A stretch of DNA of 55,629 nucleotides from a virus: the IMG/VR virus record IMGVR_UViG_3300008117_000712, positions 1-55,629 of that record; one strand, written 5' to 3'. Of this stretch, positions 1 through 7,519 are shown in pieces; the stretch's first letter is position 1; every line of letters begins with the position of its first letter. Position numbers and translations under genes: made by a program. The notes beneath the pieces are model-generated. The model was not told the DNA's origin and did not search any database. It worked only from the letters and a program-made list of their open reading frames with translations.

Positions 1-19
1 GCGCAACTGCTCACCCCGT

Positions 20-217
20 GTGAGCGATGAGATTTTACATGCGGCAGATCGGATCAGAAACAAATGGGTGGAAGAAGAGGTTCGTGAGTTCGTGCTGCGT
101 ATGTCGTGGCATATTATGCACCTTGAGGAAACACTCAAGCGACACAATATTGAACACGAACCATACCGAAGTTACTACAACATGCCAAAGGAGGAAAATA
201 CAGATGTGGCAGAATGA
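20..217 (+). CDS. small helical protein, possibly cut by the left edge
   Basis: 65 residues if it starts at the GTG at 20, but the frame is open upstream to the edge, so the 5' end may lie outside the window. The sequence is charged and helical (VEEEVREFVLRMSWHIMHLE) with no recognised domain. It overlaps the next gene by 14 bases, as in a phage operon of small genes. Function unknown. Confidence 0.55.
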   Translation: MSDEILHAADRIRNKWVEEEVREFVLRMSWHIMHLEETLKRHNIEHEPYRSYYNMPKEENTDVAE

Positions 218-416
218 TGACAAAGACAACATCGAATACCTTCTGCGTGACGCAACGAAGCGCAGCGATCTTCCTCCTGATGTTCTGACCCTGATCGGGC
301 TGGCATATGGGAAGATTTGCCAACTTCAAAGGGAACTGAAGAATACGCAAAAAGAACTCAGCAATTACGCCATGGACAGGATTGCTAAGTTTGATGAGGA
401 AAATGGGCTTATATAA
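204..416 (+). CDS. small coiled-coil protein
   Basis: 70 residues. The ATG at 204 follows a clear AGGAGG Shine-Dalgarno sequence, so it is preferred to the upstream in-frame ATG at 27. The second half (QLQRELKNTQKELSNYAMD) has heptad-like spacing typical of a coiled coil. The end of the gene carries the late promoter for the next gene. Function not recognised. Confidence 0.7.
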   Translation: MWQNDDKDNIEYLLRDATKRSDLPPDVLTLIGLAYGKICQLQRELKNTQKELSNYAMDRIAKFDEENGLI

Positions 417-419
417 ATA
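412..419 (+). promoter_or_regulatory. T4-type late promoter
   Basis: TATAAATA is an exact match to the T4 late promoter. It lies 22 bases before the start at 442, leaving room for the leader with AGGAG. The element overlaps the 3' end of the upstream gene. Confidence 0.7.
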
Positions 420-441
420 CCTCCATACAGGAGATATTCAG

Positions 442-987
442 ATGAAGTCATACAGAGAATTCGTAACAGAGGCAGCATCCCGTTCCCTTTCCCGCCTACA
501 CAGCCATATTGAGCGTGGGCATATGGTAGGTTTCATCTCAGCAAGCCGTGGGAATCTTTCTCCCGCCGAGAACAACAAGCGGACGAAGGCACTCAAGGCA
601 AGCCTCAAGCAGCATGGATATACTCCTGTTCCTGTAAAGGGCGAGTACATCGAAGACCACAATGGAGAGAAGAAGAAGGTGAAGGAGAAGTCCTTCATGG
701 TCCATTCAGGACAACCTGTTCAATGGTCAAGCAATCCAAACGCAGGACATGCCATCTTCTTGAAGAATCTCAAGAAGCACGGAGAGCAGTTTGGTCAAGA
801 CACCGTTCTTTCTGTTTCAAAGAAGCATGGTTCTGTGTTCCATGGAACGGGCAAGTCTGATTGGGTTCCCAAGGGTAAGAGAGCGCGTATTGGCGGGGCT
901 GGTCTGAAGTCTGGTCCTGAGATTGAAAAGGGTGAGTTCAAGTCCCGACTGAAGAAGCGACCCTTCATCGTCGGTGGAGGTGACTGA
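442..987 (+). CDS. capsid-targeted DUF3293-like protein
   Basis: 181 residues. The start follows AGGAGATATTCAG; the longer frame from 382 lacks a site. The N-terminus MKSYREFVTEAASRS resembles the T4 capsid-targeting peptide MKTYQEFIAEA, with a VTE/A site suited to a prohead protease. The rest (FISASRGNLSPAENNKRTKA, then FLKNLKKHGEQFGQDTVL) resembles DUF3293, in which a conserved 'N..R...L...L...GY' segment is followed by 'FGQ.AVL'. The C-terminus is basic. A late promoter precedes it. It is probably packaged in the head and injected; the biochemical role of DUF3293 is unknown. Confidence 0.72.
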   Translation: MKSYREFVTEAASRSLSRLHSHIERGHMVGFISASRGNLSPAENNKRTKALKASLKQHGYTPVPVKGEYIEDHNGEKKKVKEKSFMVHSGQPVQWSSNPNAGHAIFLKNLKKHGEQFGQDTVLSVSKKHGSVFHGTGKSDWVPKGKRARIGGAGLKSGPEIEKGEFKSRLKKRPFIVGGGD

Positions 988-1208
988 TGAGTTTCTATAC
1001 AGCATGGATGAATAGTTTTCGTGGAAAGTGCAAGTTTGATGTTTCACTATTCGCACTTTCTGAAGAAGAGCGAAAGGCAGAGTTCGGAGAAGACGACCCC
1101 GTCGATGAACTTCGCAATATGACAGCAAGTGAGAGAATCGCAATGTACGGAACAGACTTTTCTGAATACTTCAACAAGTCTGTCATGAACCCCGACCACG
1201 GCATTTGA
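987..1208 (+). CDS. small acidic protein, unknown
   Basis: 73 residues. Its ATG shares one base with the TGA of the preceding gene, so translation is probably coupled. The sequence has an acidic middle (EEERKAEFGEDDPVDELRN). No recognised family. It closes the first operon, just before the early promoter at 1265. Confidence 0.6.
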   Translation: MSFYTAWMNSFRGKCKFDVSLFALSEEERKAEFGEDDPVDELRNMTASERIAMYGTDFSEYFNKSVMNPDHGI

Positions 1209-1264
1209 TTCAGAATCATTAGTCAACGATCCAAAGATTCTTTTCAAAACACGATCCAAGGTAG

Positions 1265-1292
1265 TTGACAGCGAACGAATCTGCCATATACT
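1265..1292 (+). promoter_or_regulatory. sigma-70-type early promoter
   Basis: TTGACA (1265-1270), a 16-base spacer and TATACT (1287-1292) give a near-consensus promoter in a non-coding gap. Transcription would begin near 1299, leaving a leader of about 78 bases before the gene at 1377. gp32 has the same box pair and spacing. Confidence 0.8.
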
Positions 1293-1376
1293 TGTAGCAC
1301 AACAGTTGAGGAGCGCACGGGACTGCGGTGCGCGGCCTCTTTCAAAGTGAAGCAGTCAATGTAGGAGTGTAAGACT

Positions 1377-1670
1377 ATGGCAACCGCCACCAAGACCCGT
1401 TCGACCCGTTCGCTCTCCAAGACCCGTCAGGTCATCAACTATCTCTCGTCAGGCAAGACCCTGAGTGCGGCTCAGGCCAACAGCAAGTTCGGCGTGAAGA
1501 ACCTCCGCGCGATGATCTCCAGCATCCGTGAGCGTGTTGAGGCGCACGGCAACTGGGAGATCCTCACCGAGTCGAACAGCCGTGGTGACACGCTCTACCG
1601 CATGGTGGACATCCACCCTGGCACCCGCACCTACGGGTTCGACAAGAACGGCAACCGCTACTCGCTGTAA
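1377..1670 (+). CDS. winged helix-turn-helix-like DNA-binding protein
   Basis: 97 residues, G+C-rich. The N-terminus is basic and Ser/Thr-rich. Residues about 15-60 (RQVINYLSSGKTLSAAQANS, then LRAMISSIRER) read as a small helix-turn-helix in which a 'step-down' helix precedes a recognition helix; the C-terminus (GTRTYGFDKNGNRYSL) resembles a wing. It is the first gene after a strong early promoter and has its own terminator, which fits an early regulator of host or phage transcription. That role is inferred. The protein at 6556 has a comparable small helix-turn-helix. Confidence 0.65.
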   Translation: MATATKTRSTRSLSKTRQVINYLSSGKTLSAAQANSKFGVKNLRAMISSIRERVEAHGNWEILTESNSRGDTLYRMVDIHPGTRTYGFDKNGNRYSL

Positions 1671-1763
1671 ACTGACAGAATATATTGTTAATGTCCGCGT
1701 GGGAACGGCGGTCGGCTTCAGCGGATGAGCCGATACTGAAACTCTAGTACTAGTCTAGAACGA

Positions 1764-1800
1764 CGGCAGGGGCTAACACCCCCTGCCGTTCCCTTTTTAT
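1764..1800 (+). terminator. Rho-independent terminator
   Basis: Perfect stem CGGCAGGGG (1764-1772) with CCCCTGCCG (1780-1788) and a seven-base loop, followed by CCCTTTTT. It ends the single-gene unit 1377-1670. Confidence 0.88.
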
Positions 1801-1810
1801 GGAGAGACAT

Positions 1811-1954
1811 ATGGAAAACCGAAGACACAGCGCGGGGAAAGGTGATTCCTACAGACCCGTCGATCAGAAGAAGTGGTCGGACAACTGGGACAGAATCTTT
1901 GGCAAGAAGAAGCCGAAGAAAGATTCCAAGACCAAGAAGCCCAAGAAGGCTTGA
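1811..1954 (+). CDS. 47-residue basic protein
   Basis: A short gene with GGAGAG before its ATG. The protein has a DSYRPVDQKKWSDNWDRIFG core followed by a Lys/Pro tail (KKKPKKDSKTKKPKK). Similar 'PVD..KW..N.D.IFG' micro-proteins are common in tailed phages, but none has a function known to me. The tail could bind nucleic acid. It lies between a terminator and a tRNA. Confidence 0.7.
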   Translation: MENRRHSAGKGDSYRPVDQKKWSDNWDRIFGKKKPKKDSKTKKPKKA

Positions 1955-1986
1955 CAGCCCATACCGCCAAAGTAAAATCACCACAC

Positions 1987-2060
1987 GCACCTGTAACTCA
2001 GTTGGATAGAGTAACGGATTTCTAATCCGTCTGTCGCAGGTTCGAATCCTGCCAGGTGTG
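1987..2060 (+). tRNA. tRNA-Arg (anticodon TCT)
   Basis: Cloverleaf with acceptor GCACCTG/CAGGTGT (the outer pair is G-U), D arm ACTC..GAGT, anticodon arm ACGGA-TTTCTAA-TCCGT with anticodon TCT, and T arm with GGTTCGAATCC. CCA is not encoded. It reads AGA, which is frequent in the late A+T-rich genes and scarce in the early genes. Confidence 0.93.
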
Positions 2061-2101
2061 CTTATGACAAACATCCACAACATTGTTCAAGGAGCAGACC
2101 G

Positions 2102-2362
2102 ATGAAGGATCTCATGTCACGCTACGGACAGGTTCGCAAGGTAACTGACAACGGACACGGCATTTTCACAATCGAAGGCGAGTCTCGCTATTGGAGAGCG
2201 GGAATGTCCGAGGACAACACCAAGGTTGCATATGTCGATCCCGAAGGCGGTCCATTCATTCACATTGATGAGGACTACGGATTCGGAAAGATCCGCGAAA
2301 TCCACATCGATAAGTCCGTGAAGGAGAACTATTTCAAAGTTCGTGTCGAGGTGGATGTCTGA
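2102..2362 (+). CDS. small protein, unknown
   Basis: 86 residues with AAGGAGC upstream. The predicted content is mainly beta strand (GIFTIEGESRYWRAG; KVAYVDPEGG), with a charged C-terminus (ENYFKVRVEVDV). No family recognised. Its TGA overlaps the next ATG. Confidence 0.65.
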   Translation: MKDLMSRYGQVRKVTDNGHGIFTIEGESRYWRAGMSEDNTKVAYVDPEGGPFIHIDEDYGFGKIREIHIDKSVKENYFKVRVEVDV

Positions 2363-2604
2363 TGCAACCGAAGAAGCCAAAGTATCGCACACATGGTGAA
2401 ATTCACAAGATCATCCATGACTCTCGCAGAGAAGCAAGCAGTCCACACGGTCCCCCACTAGAACCGACATACATTGACTTGCTTGAAGTAGCAGAACAAC
2501 TACTCAGAGACAACGAATTTTTGCAGTCTTCACTCGCTTTGTATGAGATGGTGGAGGAAGCAAACCACAACACAGCGGAATTTAGGAAAGCACACAAGTT
2601 CTGA
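2362..2604 (+). CDS. small helical protein, unknown
   Basis: 80 residues, starting on the last base of the upstream stop codon, so translation is coupled. The N-terminus is basic and Pro-rich; the rest is helical and acidic (DLLEVAEQLLRDNEFLQ). No family recognised. Confidence 0.62.
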   Translation: MQPKKPKYRTHGEIHKIIHDSRREASSPHGPPLEPTYIDLLEVAEQLLRDNEFLQSSLALYEMVEEANHNTAEFRKAHKF

Positions 2605-2639
2605 TAGACAAATGGTCATCCCGCGACTGAAATGACCAG

Positions 2640-2658
2640 GAGCCTCTTTTGGAGGCTC
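2640..2658 (+). terminator. terminator-like hairpin
   Basis: Stem GAGCCTC (2640-2646) with GAGGCTC (2652-2658) around TTTTG. Only a weak T-rich tail follows (TGTCTATTTG). It sits in the 220-base gap between the gene ending at 2604 and the promoter at 2793. The rest of the gap is A/T-rich and I see no gene in it. Confidence 0.5.
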
Positions 2659-2792
2659 TGTCTATTTGTGAACTTTGAAGTGCAAAAACACACAAATTGG
2701 CCTAAAAATCAGAAATGGGGTCAATTTCTGGAAAAATCTGAAAAAAATATCACCTTTTTTGGATTTTTTTCCGTTTTTGGTGGCTTAGGGTC

Positions 2793-2820
2793 TTGCATTT
2801 GGACGATTTACTGTCATACT
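2793..2820 (+). promoter_or_regulatory. extended -10 promoter for a leaderless gene
   Basis: TTGCAT (2793-2798), 16 bases, and CATACT (2815-2820) preceded by TGT as an extended -10. The expected transcription start falls on the ATG at 2828, with no Shine-Dalgarno sequence. The geometry matches 4864-4899 and 13113-13148. Confidence 0.55.
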
Positions 2821-2827
2821 CATGTGC

Positions 2828-3217
2828 ATGGTGATCAACAAGACCAAGCGTCACGCGACCAACCCAGCAAATTGCGTGGAGTCATTCGTCTTCTCCTACC
2901 GCTGCCACACTGCCAACAGCAGCAAGGCATGGCCCATGGAGGGAAAGACGGGACATTTCCTGTTCCACAACGGGTACAACGATCAGACGCGCCTTCGTGG
3001 GCGTTGGCATGACCAGTGCATCGGCTTCTTCGATCTTGGCAACGGCATGGTGCGCTGCATTGGCGGCATCTTCTCAGTCGATCCGAAGAGGGGGCAGTGG
3101 AACACCTTCTCCACGACGGATCTCCCGAAGGAAGAAGCCCGTGCGCTCTATGCGGCCTCGCGTGATTTCACTTGGCGCGGTCCCGTGACGGTTTCCCACA
3201 ACCATCAGTTCATCTGA
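2828..3217 (+). CDS. unknown early protein from a probable leaderless mRNA
   Basis: 129 residues. There is an in-frame ATG at 2822, but the one at 2828 fits the promoter better: it lies 7 bases after the -10 box and has no ribosome-binding site. The sequence has aromatic and His-rich beta-like segments (GHFLFHNGYNDQTRLRGRWH, then CIGFFDLGNG). No family recognised. It is the first gene of a G+C-rich run to 4788. Confidence 0.62.
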   Translation: MVINKTKRHATNPANCVESFVFSYRCHTANSSKAWPMEGKTGHFLFHNGYNDQTRLRGRWHDQCIGFFDLGNGMVRCIGGIFSVDPKRGQWNTFSTTDLPKEEARALYAASRDFTWRGPVTVSHNHQFI

Positions 3218-3229
3218 GGAGACAACTTC

Positions 3230-3322
3230 ATGAGCAAGTACCAAGGCGACCCCGATCTTGAGCGTCTTTGCAACGATGCAATGACCGAATGTGAATCGAT
3301 CAACACCGAAAGGACGAATTGA
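3230..3322 (+). CDS. 30-residue micro-protein
   Basis: GAGGAGACAACTTC precedes an ATG, and the frame MSKYQGDPDLERLCNDAM... ends at 3322. It has a strong ribosome-binding site and fills the gap between its neighbours exactly. Function unknown; it may act mainly in translational coupling to the next gene. Confidence 0.45.
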   Translation: MSKYQGDPDLERLCNDAMTECESINTERTN

Positions 3323-3324
3323 AC

Positions 3325-3708
3325 ATGAGCAAGACCACCGTTGGATCGTCAACTCTCGCCTCGCTGAATCAGACTCTCGTCAACATGACTGCGGCCTCTC
3401 GCAATGAGGCCAAGAGCAAGCCGCGTCCGTCTGCGATCAAGGACGGCATCACCTACGATGGGCTGATTCGCAGGAGCGAGAAGAAGGAGACGCAGACGCA
3501 CACCCTTGAGGACGCGCTCCGCAGCATCTCCGACATCCGCAAGCGCATCGGCAACCTGTACGCGCAGGGCAAGTTCAACAGCAACAGCCTCGCAAGCATC
3601 CTGACTCAGGTTGACAATGCCATCTTCTTCAAGTCCTGCGGCGAATTCGACCGCGCGGTCGCTCAGTGCAATGCATGTGCGCTCGACCTCGACAATCGCA
3701 ACTTCTGA
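3325..3708 (+). CDS. small protein, unknown
   Basis: 127 residues from the ATG at 3325. A TTG at 3319 has slightly better spacing from AAAGGA and would add two residues. The N-terminal half is Ser/Thr-rich; the rest is helical (LEDALRSISDIRKRIGNLYA). No recognised domain. Confidence 0.65.
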   Translation: MSKTTVGSSTLASLNQTLVNMTAASRNEAKSKPRPSAIKDGITYDGLIRRSEKKETQTHTLEDALRSISDIRKRIGNLYAQGKFNSNSLASILTQVDNAIFFKSCGEFDRAVAQCNACALDLDNRNF

Positions 3709-3720
3709 ACAAGGAAACAC

Positions 3721-4047
3721 ATGAACTTCTACAGCGAAAACGACCTCCCCGACCGCCCGACGATCTCCGCGCAGGAGAATGTCAATACGCTCGACCTCAT
3801 CGGCAAGATCCTTGTCGCATATGCGACAAAGGGTGTTCCCATGGACCCCATGACCGCTTCGTCTCTGGCAATCCTCGCATCGGACTGCCGCGTGTACAGC
3901 ACGGTGCGCGATCAGGAATCGCTCACGGACGAGAACAGCAAGAGCGTCCTGTCTGTCTTCGCAGCACAGAAGACCTATGAGAAGGATCTTTCTGATGCTG
4001 CTGACGCGATCATTGCCGATCTTCGCAAGAGCGGCATCAACATCTGA
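3721..4047 (+). CDS. small helical protein, unknown
   Basis: 108 residues with AAGGAAACAC upstream. Helical and acidic (NTLDLIGKILVAYATKG; DAADAIIADLRKSGINI). No recognised family. It lies in an evenly spaced run of small genes. Confidence 0.66.
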   Translation: MNFYSENDLPDRPTISAQENVNTLDLIGKILVAYATKGVPMDPMTASSLAILASDCRVYSTVRDQESLTDENSKSVLSVFAAQKTYEKDLSDAADAIIADLRKSGINI

Positions 4048-4058
4048 GGAAACTCACA

Positions 4059-4349
4059 ATGACGAACACCGACAACATCTCCGATACTCTCAGTCGCCTC
4101 AATCTTGTCGCGGATCCTGTCAATCGTGGCTTCACGATGACCTTCAAGAACCGCGTCACCGTGTCCATCCGTTGGGGAAACTTCAACTACTCTGACCGCA
4201 AGACCACGGCAGAGTGCGCGGCGTGGAATGCGGACACCCATGATTGGGTCCGTGTTCCCGATTTCGGTGACTACGATTCTGTCATCGGGCATCTGAACAC
4301 CGATGATGTCGCCAAGTTCATGTACAACGCCTCGACCATGACTCTCTGA
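4059..4349 (+). CDS. phage accessory protein, unknown
   Basis: 96 residues with TGAGGAAACTCACA before the ATG, the leader also seen in front of the lysozyme gene. The segment FTMTFKNRVTVSIRWGNFNY resembles a small family widespread in phages ('F.NG.TVS.QWG..NY'). No function is known to me. Confidence 0.65.
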   Translation: MTNTDNISDTLSRLNLVADPVNRGFTMTFKNRVTVSIRWGNFNYSDRKTTAECAAWNADTHDWVRVPDFGDYDSVIGHLNTDDVAKFMYNASTMTL

Positions 4350-4362
4350 GGAAAAACTCACA

Positions 4363-4788
4363 ATGAATTTCACCAATCTCACTCTCTCGACCATCGTTGT
4401 TGCTGTTGCTGCCACCTCTGCGGTCGCTGTTCCCCCGCCGAAGGGTCACGATACTGATAAGATTCTCGACGCGATCCGCGTGACGGAGACTGGCGGCGAG
4501 AAGGATCCCGCGAATGCAGTCGGTGATGGCGGCAAGGCCATCGGTCCATTCCAAATTCACTACTCGTATTGGAAGGATGCAGTTGAATTTGATACTTCCA
4601 TCGGTGGGAAGTACTCAGACTGCAAGGATGAAGCCTACGCGAGGAAGATCATCGTGGCGTATTGGACTCGCTATGCACCGAATTGGTCATTCGAAACCCT
4701 CTCGCGGACGCACAACGGGGGACCAAAAGGTAGTAAAAAGTCCTCAACTCTGGATTATTGGTCGAAAGTGCGGAAAAACCTCGACTGA
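4363..4788 (+). CDS. secreted i-type lysozyme (destabilase family)
   Basis: 141 residues that hydrolyse peptidoglycan. Residues 1-22 form a signal peptide (hydrophobic TIVVAVAATSAVA, cut before VPPPKG). The mature part matches i-type lysozymes: the catalytic Glu segment RVTETGGE, then AIGPFQIHYSYWKDA, AYWTRYAP and RTHNGGPKG. Most disulphide cysteines of animal i-type lysozymes are absent; only one Cys remains (YSDCKDEAY). A phage protein of this type would be exported by Sec and could serve as endolysin. It sits among early/middle genes, far from any recognisable holin. As I recall, similar proteins occur in Planctomycetota, which bears on the host. Confidence 0.85.
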   Translation: MNFTNLTLSTIVVAVAATSAVAVPPPKGHDTDKILDAIRVTETGGEKDPANAVGDGGKAIGPFQIHYSYWKDAVEFDTSIGGKYSDCKDEAYARKIIVAYWTRYAPNWSFETLSRTHNGGPKGSKKSSTLDYWSKVRKNLD

Positions 4789-4863
4789 TGGCGTTCGTAA
4801 GTCCTTATGGGACTGCGATTTACAGAAAAATGAACTTTTTTCGCCACTTTTCGTCCGACCCCG

Positions 4864-4892
4864 TTGACGGCACGGCCAAAGTATCAGATACT
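4864..4892 (+). promoter_or_regulatory. sigma-70-type promoter for the CobS-like gene
   Basis: TTGACG (4864-4869), 17 bases, GATACT (4887-4892). An ATG begins at 4899, just 6 bases after the -10, so the mRNA is probably leaderless. Confidence 0.6.
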
Positions 4893-4898
4893 CATGGC

Positions 4899-6182
4899 AT
4901 GTCGATGAAGAACACCAAGACGGCTTCCACCTCCCGCAACACCAACAAGGGCAACAGCATGAGCGCATACAGCAACCTTCAGACTCGTCAGCGTCGTTTC
5001 GTGGATACCATCGTCAACCTCTTCGCCAACGGCGACGGCGAATACAACTACACTCGTCCGCAAGTGCTTGCCGCCGCTGAGGCTTGCAGCATGAGCGGTG
5101 CGCCAGTGTGGGTCACGAACGACAGCAAGCGTCGTGCGGGTCGCGGCCTGTACAGCATCCCCGAAGCGGCTTCCGCCAACGGTTCCGCTGCTCCCGCCAA
5201 GCCGCAAGTCCGCGCCGCTGCTGTCGCTCAGGTCGATGAGGCGGCACCCGCTCCCGCGTCGGTCGCGGCTCTCGTCACTCACACCGAATCGTTCGTCCCC
5301 GCGATCAATCCGATCTATGTGCCGTGGGGCAACTTCTCGACCCTCCGCAGCATCGTCAAGTCCAAGGTGTTCTTCCCCGCTTGGATCAACGGCCTGTCGG
5401 GCAACGGCAAGACCCTGATGGTCGAGCAGATTTGCGCGAAGGAAGGCCGCGAGTTCTTCCGCGTCAACATCACTGAGGAGACGGACGAAGACGATCTCCT
5501 TGGCGGCTTCCGCCTCATCAACGGCAACACCGTGTGGGTCGATGGCCCCGTGGTCGAAGCCATGAAGCGCGGTGCGGTGCTGCTGCTTGACGAACTCGAC
5601 CTTGGCTCGTTCAAGACGATGTGCCTTCAGCCCGTGCTTGAGGGCAAGCCCGTGTTCCTCAAGAAGGTTGGCCGTCTCATCAAGCCTGAGCGCGGCTTCA
5701 CCGTGTTCGCCACTGCGAACACGAAGGGCAAGGGTTCGGACGATGGTCGCTTCGTCGGCACCCGCGTTCAGAATGAGGCTCTGCTTGAGCGGTTCAAGGT
5801 TACGGTCGATCAGCCGTACCCGCCGCTTGCGACCGAGATTTCGATCCTCACGAAGGCGTTCGATGCGCTTGGCGTGGACGAGAAGGTCTACACTCCGATT
5901 GCTGAGAACCTTGCGCGTTGGTCGGATTCGATCCGCAAGGCGGTCGATTCGGGTGCGGACATTGATGAGGTTGTCTCGACCCGCCGTCTCGTCGCGATTG
6001 CCGAAGGTTTCGTGATCTTCGGTGATCTCAAGGTTGCGATGAATCTCGCGCTGTCGCGGTTCGATGAGAACACGCGCAACACCTTCCACGACTTCTACAA
6101 CAAGATCGCCGCGACCAACGATCAGGCGAAGGAAGAGCCGAAGGCCGCGAAGGCCGCTGCTGATGCGGCTGTTCCGTTCTGA
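4899..6182 (+). CDS. cobS: CobS-like AAA+ ATPase (MoxR-type)
   Basis: 427 residues from the ATG at 4899; starts at 4905 and 4959 are also possible. The N-terminal 70 residues hold a small helical domain (RQRRFVDTIVNLFANG), followed by an Ala/Pro linker. The ATPase core has Walker A GLSGNGKT (about 164-171), Walker B AVLLLDELD (about 226-234) and sensor-like FATANTKGKG, as in CobS/NorQ/MoxR ATPases. These partner with VWA-domain proteins, and a CobT-like VWA protein lies at 13148. cobS is a known accessory gene of marine T4-like phages. Without CobN, cobalt chelation seems unlikely; remodelling of a protein complex fits better. The gene is G+C-rich. Confidence 0.85.
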   Translation: MSMKNTKTASTSRNTNKGNSMSAYSNLQTRQRRFVDTIVNLFANGDGEYNYTRPQVLAAAEACSMSGAPVWVTNDSKRRAGRGLYSIPEAASANGSAAPAKPQVRAAAVAQVDEAAPAPASVAALVTHTESFVPAINPIYVPWGNFSTLRSIVKSKVFFPAWINGLSGNGKTLMVEQICAKEGREFFRVNITEETDEDDLLGGFRLINGNTVWVDGPVVEAMKRGAVLLLDELDLGSFKTMCLQPVLEGKPVFLKKVGRLIKPERGFTVFATANTKGKGSDDGRFVGTRVQNEALLERFKVTVDQPYPPLATEISILTKAFDALGVDEKVYTPIAENLARWSDSIRKAVDSGADIDEVVSTRRLVAIAEGFVIFGDLKVAMNLALSRFDENTRNTFHDFYNKIAATNDQAKEEPKAAKAAADAAVPF

Positions 6183-6260
6183 TGCGGGACAATCGGGGGG
6201 CGATGCGACCGCCCCGTTCGCAAGTTCGACTTTCAGAAAACTCACACAGAGAAACACACA

Positions 6261-6491
6261 ATGAGCAACACCAACATTCCATCGTTCAACGACATCTGTG
6301 GCACCGTGACTCAGGCTCTCGCTGAAACCATCATTAACCGAGAGGCTCTCATCACGCAACTGCGCGAGGAAAATGCCAACCTCAAGTCCGCTCTCAACCG
6401 ACGCAACAACCGCGCAGACTTCCGCTGCTGCAATGAGCAGAAGTCAGATTCCGATCCCGCGACTGGCGTTCAGTACGGTGATCTTCACTAA
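6261..6491 (+). CDS. small coiled-coil protein
   Basis: 76 residues with an ACACA leader before ATG. The middle is a coiled coil (ITQLREENANLKSALNRRNN). The C-terminus has a Cys pair (FRCCNEQ). No family recognised. Confidence 0.62.
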   Translation: MSNTNIPSFNDICGTVTQALAETIINREALITQLREENANLKSALNRRNNRADFRCCNEQKSDSDPATGVQYGDLH

Positions 6492-6555
6492 TCGTTTCAT
6501 CGTTTCACAAGTCTCACTTTCACTTTCTCACTTTTCACACTAGGAGAATCTCACA

Positions 6556-6831
6556 ATGGCCCGTAAGCCCATCAACCCGAACATCATTGATTGGAACGCC
6601 GTCGAAGCGACCCTCAACAACGGCAAGACGAACTTCAAGACGCTTGGCAAGTTGAACAAGGTGTCCGCGTCCACGATCCGTCGCCTGATGCTTGCCCGTT
6701 ACGGCACCCGCATCACCCTCAAGCGTGGTCGAGCGGTCGGTGGAATCTCTTGGAGCGTCAGCGTTCCCACGGCGGCAGTGCCGTCGAACCCTCCGACGAC
6801 TGAGGACAACAGCAACGACAGCAACGCCTGA
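6556..6831 (+). CDS. small helix-turn-helix-like protein
   Basis: 91 residues with AGGAGAATCTCACA before the ATG. Residues about 14-55 ([20 protein letters not shown], then [15 protein letters not shown]) resemble a short helix-turn-helix in which SASTIRRLM is the recognition helix. The Ser/Thr/Asn-rich tail is disordered. It may be a small regulator; the target is unknown. Compare the HTH-like gene at 1377. Confidence 0.6.
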   Translation: MARKPINPNIIDWNAVEATLNNGKTNFKTLGKLNKVSASTIRRLMLARYGTRITLKRGRAVGGISWSVSVPTAAVPSNPPTTEDNSNDSNA

Positions 6832-6859
6832 GTACGAAAACTCAAACACGGAGTCTCAA

Positions 6860-7156
6860 ATGACCGAAACCGAAAATGAAACTTACAATGGTTGGGCGAC
6901 CCGTTCCACTTGGAACATTGCCCTGTGGATCAGCAACGATCAGAATCTTTATCGTTCTGCCACCGAAGCGGTTGACACTCTCACTCGTCGCGGTACACTT
7001 AATGAGTCGCTGACTCCATCATGGGCGAAGGCGTTCGCATCGGTTGCGTTCGACAGGTGCTTCGGGAAGGAAGAGACTCCCGATGGCTACAGCGTGAACG
7101 ACAAGAGCATCGACTGGACAGAGATCGCCAAGATGCTTCGTGAGATGGGCAACTAA
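6860..7156 (+). CDS. phage protein of the 'NGW.T..TW' family (DUF7249-like)
   Basis: 98 residues. The start at 6860 follows GGAGTCTCAA; the longer frame from 6692 overlaps the upstream gene. The N-terminal [19 protein letters not shown] matches a family of small phage proteins that begin 'NGW.N..TW...LW..N'. Function unknown. Confidence 0.7.
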   Translation: MTETENETYNGWATRSTWNIALWISNDQNLYRSATEAVDTLTRRGTLNESLTPSWAKAFASVAFDRCFGKEETPDGYSVNDKSIDWTEIAKMLREMGN

Positions 7157-7173
7157 GAGAAAGGAAACACACA

Positions 7174-7485
7174 ATGACCGACGATAGCAAGTACGACATT
7201 CTGTTCAGCAACGACGAAGCCGTTCGCCCGTGGAGCATCACCGCATCCTCCCTTGAGGAGGACTACGACGATGATGAGGACTTCGATGATGAGGAGGAGT
7301 TCGAAGACGAGGACGAAGACTTCGATGATGAGGAAGAGGAGTTCGAAGAGGACGAGGACGGCGAAGAGTGGGAAGATGACGAGGGCGAAGAGGAGGAAGA
7401 GGACTTCGATGACGAAGACTTCGAAGATGAGGAGTTCGATGACGAAGACTTCGAAGATGATGAGTTCGATGATGACGATGAGTGA
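7174..7485 (+). CDS. hyperacidic low-complexity protein
   Basis: 103 residues with AAAGGAAACACACA before ATG. The first 30 residues look ordinary (YDILFSNDEAVRPWSITASS). From about residue 28 to the end it is almost only Asp, Glu and Phe, in a repeated D/E-D/E-F pattern. Such a chain would be strongly negative at neutral pH. Acidic DNA-mimic or histone-chaperone-like roles are possible, but nothing in the sequence selects one. The G+C-rich GAC/GAG/GAT repeat could also be prone to length change. Confidence 0.72.
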   Translation: MTDDSKYDILFSNDEAVRPWSITASSLEEDYDDDEDFDDEEEFEDEDEDFDDEEEEFEEDEDGEEWEDDEGEEEEEDFDDEDFEDEEFDDEDFEDDEFDDDDE

Positions 7486-7519
7486 AGTTTGAGTTTCGCC
7501 ACGGCGGCAGAGGCAAAGT

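Noticed and set aside
2632-3012. 126-residue open frame starting before the 2793 promoter
   Set aside because: It begins in an A/T-rich non-coding gap, includes the terminator hairpin, and overlaps the better-supported 2828 gene in another frame.
4899-6182. CobS as part of a complete aerobic cobaltochelatase
   Set aside because: No CobN in the window and the CobT-like partner carries a peptidase motif; only the fold assignment is kept.
4884-6359. 491-residue open frame on the - strand opposite the CobS-like gene
   Set aside because: Same codon-bias shadow; the + strand frame has Walker A and B motifs and a promoter.
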